From CAIWHR01 sp963709525 (GTDB lineage Bacteria > Pseudomonadota > Gammaproteobacteria > Burkholderiales > Casimicrobiaceae): DNA of 64,000 nucleotides. Location of the stretch: positions 124,001 through 188,000 of the forward strand of contig CAVPXB010000008.1 of the NCBI GenBank assembly GCA_963709525.1, given 5' to 3'. Positions 9,245-19,230 of the stretch are shown here, one piece after another; position 1 is the first letter of the stretch, and each line of letters opens with the position of its first letter. The notes below the pieces were generated by a model that was not told where the DNA came from, did no database searches, and saw only the letters and a program-made list of their open reading frames with translations. A program made the position numbers and the translations under genes.

Positions 9245-9649
9245 TCAGCGGGCGGGGCGGGACCCGATCGGCGCCGCCGGTGGCACCCGGACCCAGCCTT
9301 CCATCGGGCGCCGTGCGCTGCGGCTCATGATCGCCCTGGTGACAAGCCAGGCGCCGTCGCGTTGCCCGGTCTCGGCGCCCACCTCGAGCGTGCCGGAAGG
9401 GTGGCCGAACCAGTAGTCGACGTCGCAATCGGGCCGCGAAGACTTCGCGACCAGGACCACCTTGCTGGTGGAGGACGTGCCGCCCCCCATGCCGTCGATG
9501 TGCTGTCCGTAAGGGTCGGGGCTGCCGACGATGCGCAGCAGCAGCGCATCGCGAACGGTAGCGTCTGCCGGCAGCACGGACGGATGGAAGAACACACCCT
9601 TGCTCGTGCCCCCACGCATGTACACGGCGGGGATGCGCAGCTGGATCAT
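9245..9649 (-). pseudogene. PrpF-family isomerase remnant with a large internal deletion
   Basis: PrpF-type proteins (2-methylaconitate isomerase or 4-oxalomesaconate tautomerase) are about 390 residues long; this frame has 134. The first 77 residues match the family N-terminus (YMRGGTSKGVFF, SPDPYGQHIDGMGGGTSSTSK, CDVDYWFGH). The rest matches the family C-terminus (GHPSGTLEVGAE, AIMSRSARR, MEGWVRVP). About 260 central residues, including most of both lobes, are absent. The join falls on a Phe-Gly-His that intact relatives carry at both sites, pointing to deletion between short repeats. The frame stays open, but an active enzyme is not expected. Confidence 0.75.
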
Positions 9650-9689
9650 CGCCGCGGATACCCCGCCGTCGGAATCGGGAGCGGGCGTT

Positions 9690-10337
9690 TCAGAACCGCC
9701 ACACCGCCGACAGGGTGAACACGTTCGCGTCCCATTGGCCGCCCATCGTGTCGTCGCCAAGATCGGGGTAGTACGTCCACTCGCCCCGGACCGACAGGTT
9801 GCGAGTGAACGCGTAGGAGACGCCCAGTCCCGCGTCCCAGTTGTTGCGCGTCTTGCTCGCCGACGACTGTCCCAGGCGGAACGCACCGCTGCCGGAAAAG
9901 TTCGCATCGCTTTCGGTGCGCGCGTAGCCCAGCCGGCCGAAGACGCCGATGTTGTTCCCGAACTGGTACTGCGGCACGAGGTCGATCGACCAGCCGGTGA
10001 CCGCGATGCTGGCGTCGAGCGATCCCGGGCGCGTCGCGGTCGACGTGTATCCGGGCTTGCCGAGGTCGAAATACGACACCTCGATGCCGAGGTTGGGGTG
10101 CGCGATCCAGCCGGCGCCGATTCGCCACGCGGTCTCGTCATTGCTGACCGACGTGGTGGCGCCGAGGTAGCCGAGATCGACCAGCTGGCCGCTGATGCCG
10201 CCGCCGTTGATGTCGTGCTGCGCGACACCCGCGCCGCCGACGATGTAGAACGCCGATGCGGGCGGCAGCGATTGCGCGCTCGCCATGCCGCAGCCAAGCA
10301 ATGCCGCGGTCGTCGCCGCGAGAGTCAGTTTGTTCAT
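9690..10337 (-). CDS. OmpW/OmpA-like outer-membrane beta-barrel protein
   Basis: It is a 215-residue secreted protein with a clear signal peptide ending ASAQS. The rest alternates polar and hydrophobic residues in strands (FYIVGGAGV, WRIGAGWIA, LGIEVSYFDLG) and ends in the aromatic Trp-Arg-Phe typical of barrel insertion signals. This fits an eight-stranded barrel of the OmpW or surface-antigen type. The specific ligand is unknown. The ATG at 10337 directly precedes the signal peptide. It lies 25 bases downstream of the ggt stop and may be co-transcribed with it. Confidence 0.75.
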   Translation of the reverse strand: MNKLTLAATTAALLGCGMASAQSLPPASAFYIVGGAGVAQHDINGGGISGQLVDLGYLGATTSVSNDETAWRIGAGWIAHPNLGIEVSYFDLGKPGYTSTATRPGSLDASIAVTGWSIDLVPQYQFGNNIGVFGRLGYARTESDANFSGSGAFRLGQSSASKTRNNWDAGLGVSYAFTRNLSVRGEWTYYPDLGDDTMGGQWDANVFTLSAVWRF

Positions 10338-10362
10338 GGTCGTTGTCCTTGTCGGGTCGGGT

Positions 10363-12178
10363 TCAATATCCGGCGGCGATGCCTTCGCGTCGCGGGTCCG
10401 CACCGCCGGCCCAGCCGGCGTAGGGCAGCAGGATCGCGGCGAGGCCAGAGCGGTTGCCATTGTCGCGAACGCCGTTGAAGGTGATGCCGTGGAGGCCGCT
10501 GTTGATGTCGACCACCGACACCGTGTGCCCGCGCGCCACCAGTGCCGGGCCGAGGTCCTTCACCGAGCTGCCTTTCTCGAGCTGCGTGGTCGCCGACGTC
10601 TGCGCCCCGAAGTTGCCGTGGTTGATCGCCTGCTGAATGTCGAGGTTCCAGTCGTAGAGGCCGATCAGCACCTTGGCGACGTACTGGATGATCGCGCTGC
10701 CGCCCGGCGACCCGATCACCGCCTCGAGCCGCATCTTGCTGTCGAACACCATCGACGGCGCCATCGAACTGCGCGGCCGCTTGCCCGGCTCGACCCGATT
10801 GGCGACCGGTTTGCCGGCAGCGTCGATCGGCGTGAAGGAGAAATCGGTCAGCTGGTTGTTGAGCAGGAAACCGCGCACCATCTGGTAGCTGCCGAAGCCG
10901 CTTTCGATGGTTGTCGTCATCGATACCGCATTGCCGTCGCGATCGACGATCGACATGTGCGACGTGCCTTCGAACTCGGCTTGCAGGCCGTCGCCGAAGG
11001 AGTTGGCGGCACAGCAGCCCGGCGGCTGGCCGACCGGAGGCACACCCATCGACTTGGTCATGCTGATGAGCTTGGCGCGCTGCGCGAGATAGTTGCGGTC
11101 GAGCAGGCCCGCGAGCGGTACGCTGACGAAGTCGGCATCGGCCATGTACTGGCCGCGGTCGGCATAGGCGAGCCGGTAGGCTTCGGAGATCACGTGCACC
11201 GAGTCGGCGGTGTTCGGGCCCATCGCCTTCAGGTCGAAGCCCTCGAGCATCGCGAGCGTCATCAGCACCGTGGTCGCGCCGGAGGACGGCATGCTCATCC
11301 CGCAGATCGTGCGGCCGCGGTACTGGCCGCAGACGGGTTCGCGCTTCTTGGCCTGGTAGATCTTGAGGTCGTTGGCGTTGAGCAGTCCGGGATTGCTCGG
11401 GTGCGAGCGCACCTTGGCGCACGACGTCGTTGGCGATGGCGCCGTTGTAGAAAACGTCGGCGCCGCCGGCGGCAAGGGTGCGGAACGTGGCCGCCAGCTC
11501 CGGGTTCTTGATGATCGTGCCCACGGGTTTGGGCGTGCCGTCGGCCTGGTAGAAATACGGCCCGGTGACCGGATCGGTCTTGAGCGCTGCGTTGGCGCCG
11601 GAAAGCGCGGCGAACAGGCGCGGGGACAGTGCGAATCCCTGCTCGCAAAGCGCAATCGCGGGCTCGAAGAGCTTCGCCCACGGCAGCTTGCCCTTTTCCT
11701 TGTGGGCGAGTTCCAGCATCCGCAGCGCACCCGGCGTTCCCACCGAGCGACCGCCGATCACCGCGGCGGTGAAGCCCATGGGGCCTGTGGGCGTCATGAA
11801 CAGATCACCGGTTGCTTCCAGTGGCGCCGTCTCGCGCCCGTCGTAGGTCTCGACCTTGCGGTTCTTCGGGTCGTAGGTGACGAGGAAGGCGCCACCGCCA
11901 ATGCCCGATGATTGCGGCTCGACCAGATTCAGCACCATCTGCACGGCGATGGCCGCATCGATTGCCGAGCCACCGGCGTTCAGCGTGTCGACGCCCGCTT
12001 TGACGGCCAGCGGATTGGCCGCGGTGACCATGTCGAAATCGGTATAGACGATCTGCTTGTCGGTCCACCCCGAAGGCAACTCCGGCGGTGTTTGCGCACG
12101 AAGCGCGGACGTCGTTGCGAAGAGTGAGAACAGCAGCAATGCCGCGGGAAAGGGCAAGCGGTCTTTGAACCAGCGCAT
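10363..12178 (-). CDS. ggt: Gamma-glutamyltransferase (frame broken once)
   Basis: This periplasmic enzyme cleaves glutathione and transfers gamma-glutamyl groups, maturing by self-cleavage. A signal peptide (residues 1-28) and the N-terminal subunit blocks MVTAANPLA, GGSAIDAAIAVQ and GIGGGAFL are present. The small subunit starts at the Thr of the EGTSHMSIVDRDGNAVS segment, and the NNQLTDFS and SPGGSAII motifs follow. The frame shifts by one base near 11415, between DVVRQ and VRSHPSNPGLLNAND. Both halves are well conserved, so this looks like a sequencing error or a very recent mutation. An AGGAGG precedes the ATG at 12178. Confidence 0.85.
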
Positions 12179-12343
12179 TGGAAGCCTCCTGAGTCGATGG
12201 GCCCGCCGCGAGGAATCGGGCAGCGTTGCCCATGCTAGCACTGACCGCGGTGATGCGGATAGTGCGAATCGCTGGACATGACCGGTGCGGGAAGACAGCC
12301 AGAAAACCGCGCGCGTAGAATGGGTTCGACCGGCCTGCCTCCG

Positions 12344-12958
12344 ATGACAACCAATCGCGCCATCGACTTTTTCGACGCGCAGTTCCGACGCCAGATCGGC
12401 GCCGCCGAGTTCGCGCTGAATCCGTTCGAGGCCTGGGCGCTGCCGCACGTGCGGGGCAGGCTGCTGGACCTGGGCTGCGGCCTTGGCAATTTCTCCATCG
12501 CCGCGGCGCGCCGTGCCTCGCCGGTGACGGCGCTCGATGGCAGCCAGGCGGCGATCGACCGGATCACCGCGGTTGCCGAACAGGAGCGGCTGCCGCTGGT
12601 CGCCGAGCAGGTGGATTTTTCCACGTGGCGCGCAACAGAAGCGTTCGACACCGTCGCCGCCATCGGGCTCTTCATGTTCTTTGCGCGCCCGCGCGCGCTA
12701 CAGCTGCTCGATGACGCGCTCGTCCACGTGGCGCCAGGCGGCGTTGCGATCATCAATGTGTTGACCGAGGGCACGACCTTTCTCGATATGTTCGAGCCTG
12801 GGCATTACACGCTGTTCCGTCGCGATGAGATCGAGGCACGCCACCCCGGATGGCGCGTCGTCGCCTCGCGCGACGATGTGTTCCCGGCGCTCGGAGGAAC
12901 CGTCAAGTGCTTCGCGACACGAGTGGTCGAGCGCCGCACGGCAGTGGCTTTCAGCTAA
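12344..12958 (+). CDS. Class I SAM-dependent methyltransferase
   Basis: A 204-residue protein with the Rossmann methyltransferase fold. Motif I is LLDLGCGLGNFSIAAA near residue 45 and the acidic end of strand 2 is TALDGS. A TehB or methyltransferase-domain-11 type is likely from the overall layout (VDFSTW, IGLFMFF, GGVAIINVL). The substrate cannot be deduced. The start is set at the ATG at 12344; in-frame ATGs at 12278 and 12320 would add a poorly conserved lead. It converges with the multicopper oxidase gene, and their stops overlap by a few bases. Confidence 0.75.
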   Translation: MTTNRAIDFFDAQFRRQIGAAEFALNPFEAWALPHVRGRLLDLGCGLGNFSIAAARRASPVTALDGSQAAIDRITAVAEQERLPLVAEQVDFSTWRATEAFDTVAAIGLFMFFARPRALQLLDDALVHVAPGGVAIINVLTEGTTFLDMFEPGHYTLFRRDEIEARHPGWRVVASRDDVFPALGGTVKCFATRVVERRTAVAFS

Positions 12959-14439
12959 ACCGCCACGTCGAGAACGCCCATCATTCCCGCGTCCTCGTGC
13001 TCGAGGATATGGCAATGGAACATCCGCTTGCCAGACATCGTCTGCCGGACCTTGATCGTTGCGGATTCGCCGGCGGGAACGTCGACGGTGTCGAGCCACG
13101 CCGGAAACGGTGCCGCCGTGACCGTCGCGCCCGATTGCCGACGCAGCAGCTGGAACTGCGTGCCGTGGATGTGGATCGGGTGGTCCATCATCGTGTTGTT
13201 GACGATGTCCCATGCCTCGATCCGCCCGACCTGCGTCGTGAGATCGACCCGGGTGGGATCGAAGGTCCTGCCGTTGATGGTGAAGTTCAGCATCCCCATG
13301 CCGGCACCCATGCCCATTCCGCCCTGGTCGAGTTGCAGCCGCTGGTGCGCGGTGGCGGGACCCGGATCGACGAGCGCGCGCAGCGTGGCCGGCAGTGCAA
13401 CCGGTGCAGCCGGCGATTCGGCGGAGGTCTGCACGGTCATCAGGTCCTCATCGGCGTAGACACCGAAACCCATGGAGTCCGTGGTGTGACGCAAGGCCCG
13501 GAAACGGAAGCGGGCGTTCGGCGTGCCGCTCACGCGGACGACGACTTCGACCCGCTGCGCTGGCGCGACCAGGATCTCGGATTGGCCCGGTTGCGGTGCG
13601 GCGAGCAGCCCGCCGTCGGTGCCGACCAGCGTCAGCGAATGGCCCTCGAGCGTGAGCCGCAGATAGTGCGCGCTGGTGGCGTTGAGGACGCGCCAGCGCT
13701 GCGTCGTTCCCGGCTGCACATTGTGCACCGGGAGGCGCTTGCCGTTGACCAGCAGCACCTCACCCTGGCGGCCGACCATCGCGTCGACCGGGGACATCGG
13801 CGAGACCTGTCCGGCGGCATCGAGGCGAACGCCCGAAACGAACAGCGTGACATCGGGCAGCATCGCGAGAGGGTCGTCGCTGCTGCGAACGATCAGCGGG
13901 GCAGCGAGACCCCGGGCCACCTGTAGCGCGGTGGTCTGGTGGGCATGCGGGTGGTACCAGTAGGTGCCGGCGGTGCCGGCGGGAATGTCGTACGTGTAGG
14001 CGCGCGTATCGCCGGCCGGGATCGGCTCCATCGGACTGCCATCCTGGTCCGGCGGGACCGGCAGCCCGTGCCAGTGAACGGTGGTGTCGATCGACAGCCG
14101 ATTTTCGACGCGCACACTGACTCGCTGCCCTTCGCGCAGTTCGATGAGCGGCCCCGGGAACGCGCCGTTGTAGAGCCACAGACCGGTGCGTGAACCGGTC
14201 GAGAGCTCGAGCTGCGCCGGGGCCGCCGAGAGCGATGCCACGAACTGCGATGGGTCGACGCTGGTGTTGGACAGGCTCGGCAGCGTCGGCAGCGGCTGGC
14301 CTTCGACCAGGGCCGCACGCGGCGCCGGCGGGCCGCCCGACATCATGCCGCTACCGCCGCCACCACCGCCACCACCGCAGCCGAACAGGGCGCTGGCGGT
14401 GCTGGCGGCACCTGCAGCAAGGAATTGTCGGCGTTTCAT
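12955..14439 (-). CDS. Periplasmic multicopper oxidase (CueO/CopA-like)
   Basis: It likely oxidises Cu(I) to the less toxic Cu(II) in the periplasm. A twin-arginine-like start (KRRQFLAAGAAS) runs into LFGCGG, which also resembles a lipobox. All four copper-site motifs are present: HWHG near residue 121, HPHAH near 165, HPIHIHG near 420 and HCHILEHEDAGMM near 477. A methionine-rich GMGMGAGMGM segment near residue 376 suggests cuprous oxidase activity. It lies just downstream of the dsbB/dsbA-like pair and the cus genes, all in the same direction. The ATG at 14439 gives the shortest complete signal sequence. Confidence 0.88.
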   Translation of the reverse strand: MKRRQFLAAGAASTASALFGCGGGGGGGGSGMMSGGPPAPRAALVEGQPLPTLPSLSNTSVDPSQFVASLSAAPAQLELSTGSRTGLWLYNGAFPGPLIELREGQRVSVRVENRLSIDTTVHWHGLPVPPDQDGSPMEPIPAGDTRAYTYDIPAGTAGTYWYHPHAHQTTALQVARGLAAPLIVRSSDDPLAMLPDVTLFVSGVRLDAAGQVSPMSPVDAMVGRQGEVLLVNGKRLPVHNVQPGTTQRWRVLNATSAHYLRLTLEGHSLTLVGTDGGLLAAPQPGQSEILVAPAQRVEVVVRVSGTPNARFRFRALRHTTDSMGFGVYADEDLMTVQTSAESPAAPVALPATLRALVDPGPATAHQRLQLDQGGMGMGAGMGMLNFTINGRTFDPTRVDLTTQVGRIEAWDIVNNTMMDHPIHIHGTQFQLLRRQSGATVTAAPFPAWLDTVDVPAGESATIKVRQTMSGKRMFHCHILEHEDAGMMGVLDVAV

Positions 14440-14499
14440 CGATGCTCCCTCCGTTCTGTTTCCGACCCGACGGTACAATCGGTCAACCGCGGCGCAGAT

Positions 14500-15154
14500 T
14501 CACCGGTAGGCGCTTTGCACCGCGTCCCTGACCAGCGCCTGCAGCTGTGCGAGACCGAAGTCGGGCAGCGGACGGCCATTGACGAAGTACTCCGGCGTCA
14601 TGGTGACGTTCAATGCCTTGGCGTCGCTGCGATCCTGGTCGAGGTTCCGTGCGACGTCGGGCGAATTCATGTCGGCCCGCAGTTGCTCGAGATTCAAGCC
14701 CGCGCCACCGAGCACCTCCCAGACCATTTCCGGTCGGGCGATGTGGTTGCTGACCCAACGCGACTGGCTGGACAGCACCGCCTCCAGCGTCGGCCAGTAC
14801 TTGCCCTGCTTGCGGCTCGCTTCCAGGATCTTCACCACTTCGAGCGATCCGTTGTGCAAGGGGAGGTGGCGGACAGACAGGCGGATCCGGTCCGGATTGG
14901 CCGTCATCATCTCTCTTCACCTGCGGGTAGAACTCGGCGCAGGTTTCGCACGCGGGATCGAGGAACTCGACGATGTGCACCTTGGCCTCCGCACTTCCGA
15001 GCGACGGCGAGTGCGCACTGGCAAGGGCCGCCTGGTTCTGCCCGATCAGCTTGCCCCAGCGCTGGATCTTGTCGCTCTTGTACAGCAAGGCACCGCCGGC
15101 GAAGGCCAGCAGCAGTACCACGGCGGAAACAGCAAAAAGGGTCTTGCGGCTCAT
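14500..15154 (-). CDS. DsbA/BdbD-like thiol oxidoreductase (frame broken once)
   Basis: A membrane-anchored periplasmic thioredoxin-fold protein of about 217 residues. One N-terminal helix (TLFAVSAVVLLLAFAGGALL) is followed by EFLDPACETCAEFYPQVK, which holds the CxxC (Cys-Glu-Thr-Cys) active site. The family cis-proline region is MTPEYFVNGRPLPDFG near the end. The frame shifts by one base near 14915, between the YPQVK and MMTANPDRIRLS segments. Both sides are conserved, so a single-base error is likely. The ATG overlaps the stop of the DsbB-like gene (ATGA), so the two form an oxidant/recycler pair. Confidence 0.8.
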
Positions 15155-15619
15155 CGGGAACTCCTGAAATGCGCGGCGATCAGCAACGCGCTCATCGCCA
15201 AAAAAGCGACAAAGGACAACAGCGGGATCGACACGAAACCCAGCCATTCGATCTGGACGTCCTTGCACGACACGCCTTGCCGGCACGGCTGGATGTTCTC
15301 CGGAATCACGCCGTAGACCAGCAGCACCTGGAACAGCGATATGCAGCTTCCGACGAGCAGCAGCGGCAGCGCGTAGCGGATCACTTTCCGGTCAAAGGGA
15401 AACAGTCCCATCGGCAGCAGCAGCACCAGCGGGAAAATGAAGATGCGCTGGTACCAGCACAACGCACACGGCGGCAGTTGCATGACCTCGCTGAAGAACA
15501 GCGCCCCCAGCGTCGACGCCGTGGCGATCAGCCAGCAGCCGAAGACGAGCATCCAGGCGGTGTCGGGTCCGCGAGCCGATCTGAGGCGAGATTTCCTCCT
15601 CGCGCAAACGTTCTGTCAC
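15151..15619 (-). CDS. DsbB/BdbC-like disulfide bond formation protein (possible N-terminal frameshift)
   Basis: A four-helix membrane protein that would reoxidise the DsbA-like partner encoded next. The first periplasmic pair is in LPPCALCWYQR and the second pair in NIQPCRQGVSC. Hydrophobic helices follow in the usual order. From the ATG at 15552 the protein has 133 residues, short by about 20 for the family. A GTG at 15619 with GGAG upstream starts a plausible N-terminus (MTERLREEEISPQ), which joins the main frame only if one base is lost or gained near 15565. The upstream start is used here with that caveat. Confidence 0.7.
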
Positions 15620-15674
15620 TTTCCGCTCCAGTCTCTAATCAATCGGGCAGCATGAAACCTGCATCGAAGGTCTT

Positions 15675-15739
15675 TGTAGGAGCGCCTTCAGGCGCGAATG
15701 CGGTGATGCAACGTTGATTCGCGCCTGAAGGCGCTCCTC
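15675..15739. repeat. REPIN: two REP palindromes in inverted orientation
   Basis: Two nearly identical units face each other: TGTAGGAGCGCCTTCAGGCG and its complement CGCCTGAAGGCGCTCCT, with about 20 bases between. It lies between the cusA stop and the dsbB-like gene, so it may end or stabilise the cus message. Confidence 0.8.
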
Positions 15740-15755
15740 AACAGCGGCATCGCCG

Positions 15756-18700
15756 TCACTGTGGCAGACGCCAGCCCTTCACCAGCGCGTAGATCGCGGG
15801 GATCACCGCCAGCGTCAGCACCGTCGACGAGATCATGCCACCGACCATCGGGGCGGCGATCCGGCTCATCACCTCGGAGCCGGTGCCCGTTCCCCACATG
15901 ATCGGCAGCAGGCCGGCCATGATCGCGACCACCGTCATCATCTTCGGCCGCACGCGCTCGACCGCACCCTCCATCACTGCGGCGTAGAGGTCGCGCGCGG
16001 TCGGTGCGACGCCTTCCGCCGCGCGCTGGTCGCGGATCTTCTGCCACGCCTGGTCGAGATAGATCAGCATCACCACGCCGGTCTCGGCCGCCACGCCCGC
16101 GAGCGCGATGAAGCCGACGGCCACGGCCACCGACATGTTGTACCCCAGCCACCACATCAGCCAGATGCCGCCGACCAGCGCGAAGGGCACCGAAAGCATC
16201 ACGATGAAGGTCTCGGTCAGCCGCCGGAAGTTGAGATAGAGCAGCAGGAAGATCAGCAGCAGGGTGACCGGAACCACCACCTTCAGCTTTTCCAGTGCGC
16301 GCTCCATGTACTCGAACTGGCCGCTCCAGGCGATGTAGTAGCCGGGCGGAAACTTGACGCTGTCGTTGACCGCCTTGCGCGCGTCGGCGACGTAGCCGCC
16401 GATGTCGCGGTCGCGGATGTCGACGTAGATGTACGCGGACAGCAGCGCATTCTCGGTGCGAATCGCCGGCGCGCCCTTGGTGATGCGGATACTTGCGAGC
16501 TGGCCCAGCGGCAGCATCGCGCCGTCCATCGTCGGCACCAGCACGCTGGCGGCGATCTGCTGCGGATCGCTGCGCAGTTCGCGCGGATAGCGAACGCTGA
16601 CGCCGAAGCGCTCGCGCCCCTCGACGGTGGTGGTCACCATCTCGCCGCCCAGCGCGGTGGCGATCACGTCCTGCAACTCGCCGACCGCCAGGCCGTAGCG
16701 GGCCAGCGCCTGCCGGTCGGGCTCGATGTCGAGGTAGTAGCCGCCGGTGATCCGCTCGGCGAAGGCGCTGGTGGTCCCGGGCACCTTCTTGACCACCGCC
16801 TCGATCTCCTTGGCCAGGCGCTCCATCTCGGTGAGGTCCTTGCCGAAGACCTTGATGCCGATCGGGGTGCGGATGCCGGTCGAGAGCATGTCGGTGCGCG
16901 CCTTGATCGGCATCGTCCAGGCATTCGACACGCCGGGAATCTGCAGCGCCTTGTCCATCTCGGCGATCAGCTTGTCGGTGGTCATGCCCGCGCGCCATTC
17001 GGCTTCGGGCTTCAGGTTGATCACCGTCTCGAACATCTCGACCGGTGCCGGGTCGGTCGCGGTCTGCGCGCGCCCCGCCTTGCCGAAGACCGACGCGACC
17101 TCGGGGAAGCTCTTGATGATCTTGTTCTGCGTCTGGACCAGTTCGGCCGCCTTGGTGATCGACATCGCCGGCAGCGAGGTCGGCATGTAGAACAGCGTCC
17201 CCTCGTTCAGCGCCGGCATGAACTCGGAGCCGAGGCGCATCGCCGGCCACGCAGTCGACGGCCAGCACCGCGACGGCGAGGAGAATCGTCACCACCTTGA
17301 ACCGCATCACGGTGGCGATGATCGGCCGGTAGACCCAGATCAGGAAGCGGTTGACGGGATTCTTCGCCTCCGGCATCACCTTGCCGCGGATGAACAGCAT
17401 CATCAGCACCGGCACCAGCGTCACCGAAAGCAGCGCGGCGCCGGCCATGGCGAAGGTCTTGGTGAACGCCAGCGGCGAGAACAGGCGCCCTTCCTGGCCT
17501 TCGAGGCTGAACACCGGCAGGAACGACACGGTGATGATCAGCAGCGAAAAGAACAGCGCCGGGCCGACCTCGCGGCAGGCATCGATCATCGCCTGCGTCG
17601 CGCGATTCGCCGGGCTTGCAGGCGCTCGAGATGCTTGTGCGCGTTCTCGATCATCACGATCGCGGCGTCGATCATGGCGCCGACGGCGATGGCGATGCCG
17701 CCGAGGCTCATGATGTTGGAGTTCATGCCCAGGAGGCGCATGGCGATGAACGCGATCAGGATACCGACCGGCAGCATCAGGATCGCCACCAGCGCGCTGC
17801 GCACATGCAGCAGGAAGACGATGCATACGGCCGCGACGATGAGGCTTTCCTCGATCAGCGTGCGCTTCAGGGTGTCGATGGCGCGATGGATGAGATCGGA
17901 ACGATCGTAGGTGGTGACGATTTCCACGCCCGCCGGCAGCCCGCTCTTCACCTCCTCGATCTTGGCCTTGAGGTTGTGGATCACCTCCAGCGCGTTCTGG
18001 CCGTAGCGCGCCATCACGATGCCGGACACCACCTCGCCCTCGCCGTTCAACTCGGTCAGGCCGCGGCGCTCGTCGGGGCCGAGTTCGACGCGGGCGATGT
18101 CGCGGATCAGCACCGGCGTGCCCTTGTCGCTCTTGACCACCAGTTGCTCGATGTCGGCGCTCCCGCGCAGGTAGCCGCGGCCGCGCACCATGTACTCGGC
18201 CTCGGCCATCTCGATCACGCGCCCGCCGACGTCGCGGTTCGAGTCGCGGATCACCTGCCCGACCTTGGCCAGCGGGATGTTGTAGGCGCGAAGCCGGGTC
18301 GGGTCGACGGTGACCTGGTACTGCTGGACGAAGCCGCCCACGCTCGCGACTTCGGCGACACCCGGCGCCTTGGCCAGCTGGTAGCGCAGGTACCAGTCCT
18401 GGATGGTGCGCAACTCGGCCAGCGTGTGCTGCGCACTGACCACCGCGTACTGGTAGACCCAGCCCACGCCGGTGGCATCGGGCCCGAGCTGCGGGCGTCA
18501 CGCCGCGCGGCAGGCGGCCGGCGGCGAAGTTGAGGTACTCGAGCACGCGCGAGCGCGCCCAGTAGATGTCGGTGCCGTCCTCGAAGATCACGTAGACGAA
18601 CGACGCGCCGAAGAACGAGAAGCCGCGGACGACTTTCGACTTGGGCACCGACAGCATCGCCGTGGTCAGCGGATAGGTGACCTGATCCTCGACCACCTGC

Positions 18701-18873
18701 GGCGCCTGGCCGGGGAACTCGGTATAGATGATCACCTGGACGTCGGAGAGATCGGGCAGCGCGTCCAGCGGCGTCTTCATCACCGCATAGACGCCCGCCA
18801 GCGTGACGAACACCGTCGCCAGCAGCACCAGAAAGACGTTCCGCGCCGACCACTCGATAAGTTTTCCCAGCAC
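15756..18873 (-). CDS. cusA: Copper/silver efflux RND pump CusA (frame broken three times)
   Basis: This inner-membrane heavy-metal RND transporter drives Cu(I)/Ag(I) export by the proton gradient. The reassembled product is about 1040 residues. The N-terminal helix begins LIEWSARNVFLVLLATVFVT. The central part has MSLGGIAIAVGAMIDAAIVM, and the second half has the CusA-like RTDMLSTGIRTPIGIKVFG and the helix with VGFIALAGVAAETGVVMLI. Frames change near 18485 (an extra C in a C run), 17600 and 17235. All three pieces are well conserved, so consensus errors are more likely than decay. It is separated from cusB by a 357-base repeat region. Confidence 0.88.
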
Positions 18874-18895
18874 TGCGATATTCCCTTCCGTCCTT

Positions 18896-18920
18896 TGTAG
18901 GAGCGGTCTTAGCCGCGACG
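18896..18920. repeat. Single REP unit
   Basis: TGTAGGAGCGGTCTTAGCCG matches the REP core seen at 3176 and 15675, here without an inverted partner. It sits just upstream of the cusA start, at the edge of the tandem repeat array. Confidence 0.6.
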
Positions 18921-18930
18921 TATCAAACCC

Positions 18931-19186
18931 CGTTCGGGCTGAGCCAGTCTCAGTTTCCGTTCGGGCTGAGCCAGTCTCAGTTTCCGTTCGGGCTGAGCCA
19001 GTCTCAGTTTCCGTTCGGGCTGAGCCAGTCTCAGTTTCCGTTCGGGCTGAGCCAGTCGAAGCCCTTCGACACGCTCAGGACAGGCCCTTCGACAAGCTTC
19101 CTTCGACAAGCTCAGGACAGGCCCTTCGACAAGCTTCCTTCGACAAGCTCAGGACAGGCCCTTCGACAAGCTCAGGGCGAACGGAT
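18931..19186. repeat. Tandem and interspersed repeat array between cusB and cusA
   Basis: Four full copies and a partial fifth of a 27-base unit start at 18931, 18958, 18985, 19012 and 19039. Each begins CGTTCGGGCTGAGCCAGTCT. From about 19062 a second unit built on CCCTTCGACAAGCTCAGGAC repeats with a 37-base period and ends in CTCAGGGCGAACGG. The two types are arms of the same dispersed palindrome found at 6200 and 41365. The array fills most of the cusB-cusA gap. Confidence 0.85.
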
Positions 19187-19230
19187 CAACCATTTCTTGC
19201 GCCGGAGTACTGGAGGCGCACCAACGAGCG

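Noticed and set aside
15756..18873. cusA as three separate genes or a decayed pseudogene
   Set aside because: The three conserved pieces join exactly at single-base shifts with nothing lost between them.
18909..19109. Open frame encoding a repeated 9-residue LAQPERKLR peptide
   Set aside because: It is simply the 27-base tandem repeat read in one frame. There is no start context and the repeat family is non-coding elsewhere.
18931..19186. Possible CRISPR array
   Set aside because: The units are directly adjacent without unique spacers, and no cas genes are present.
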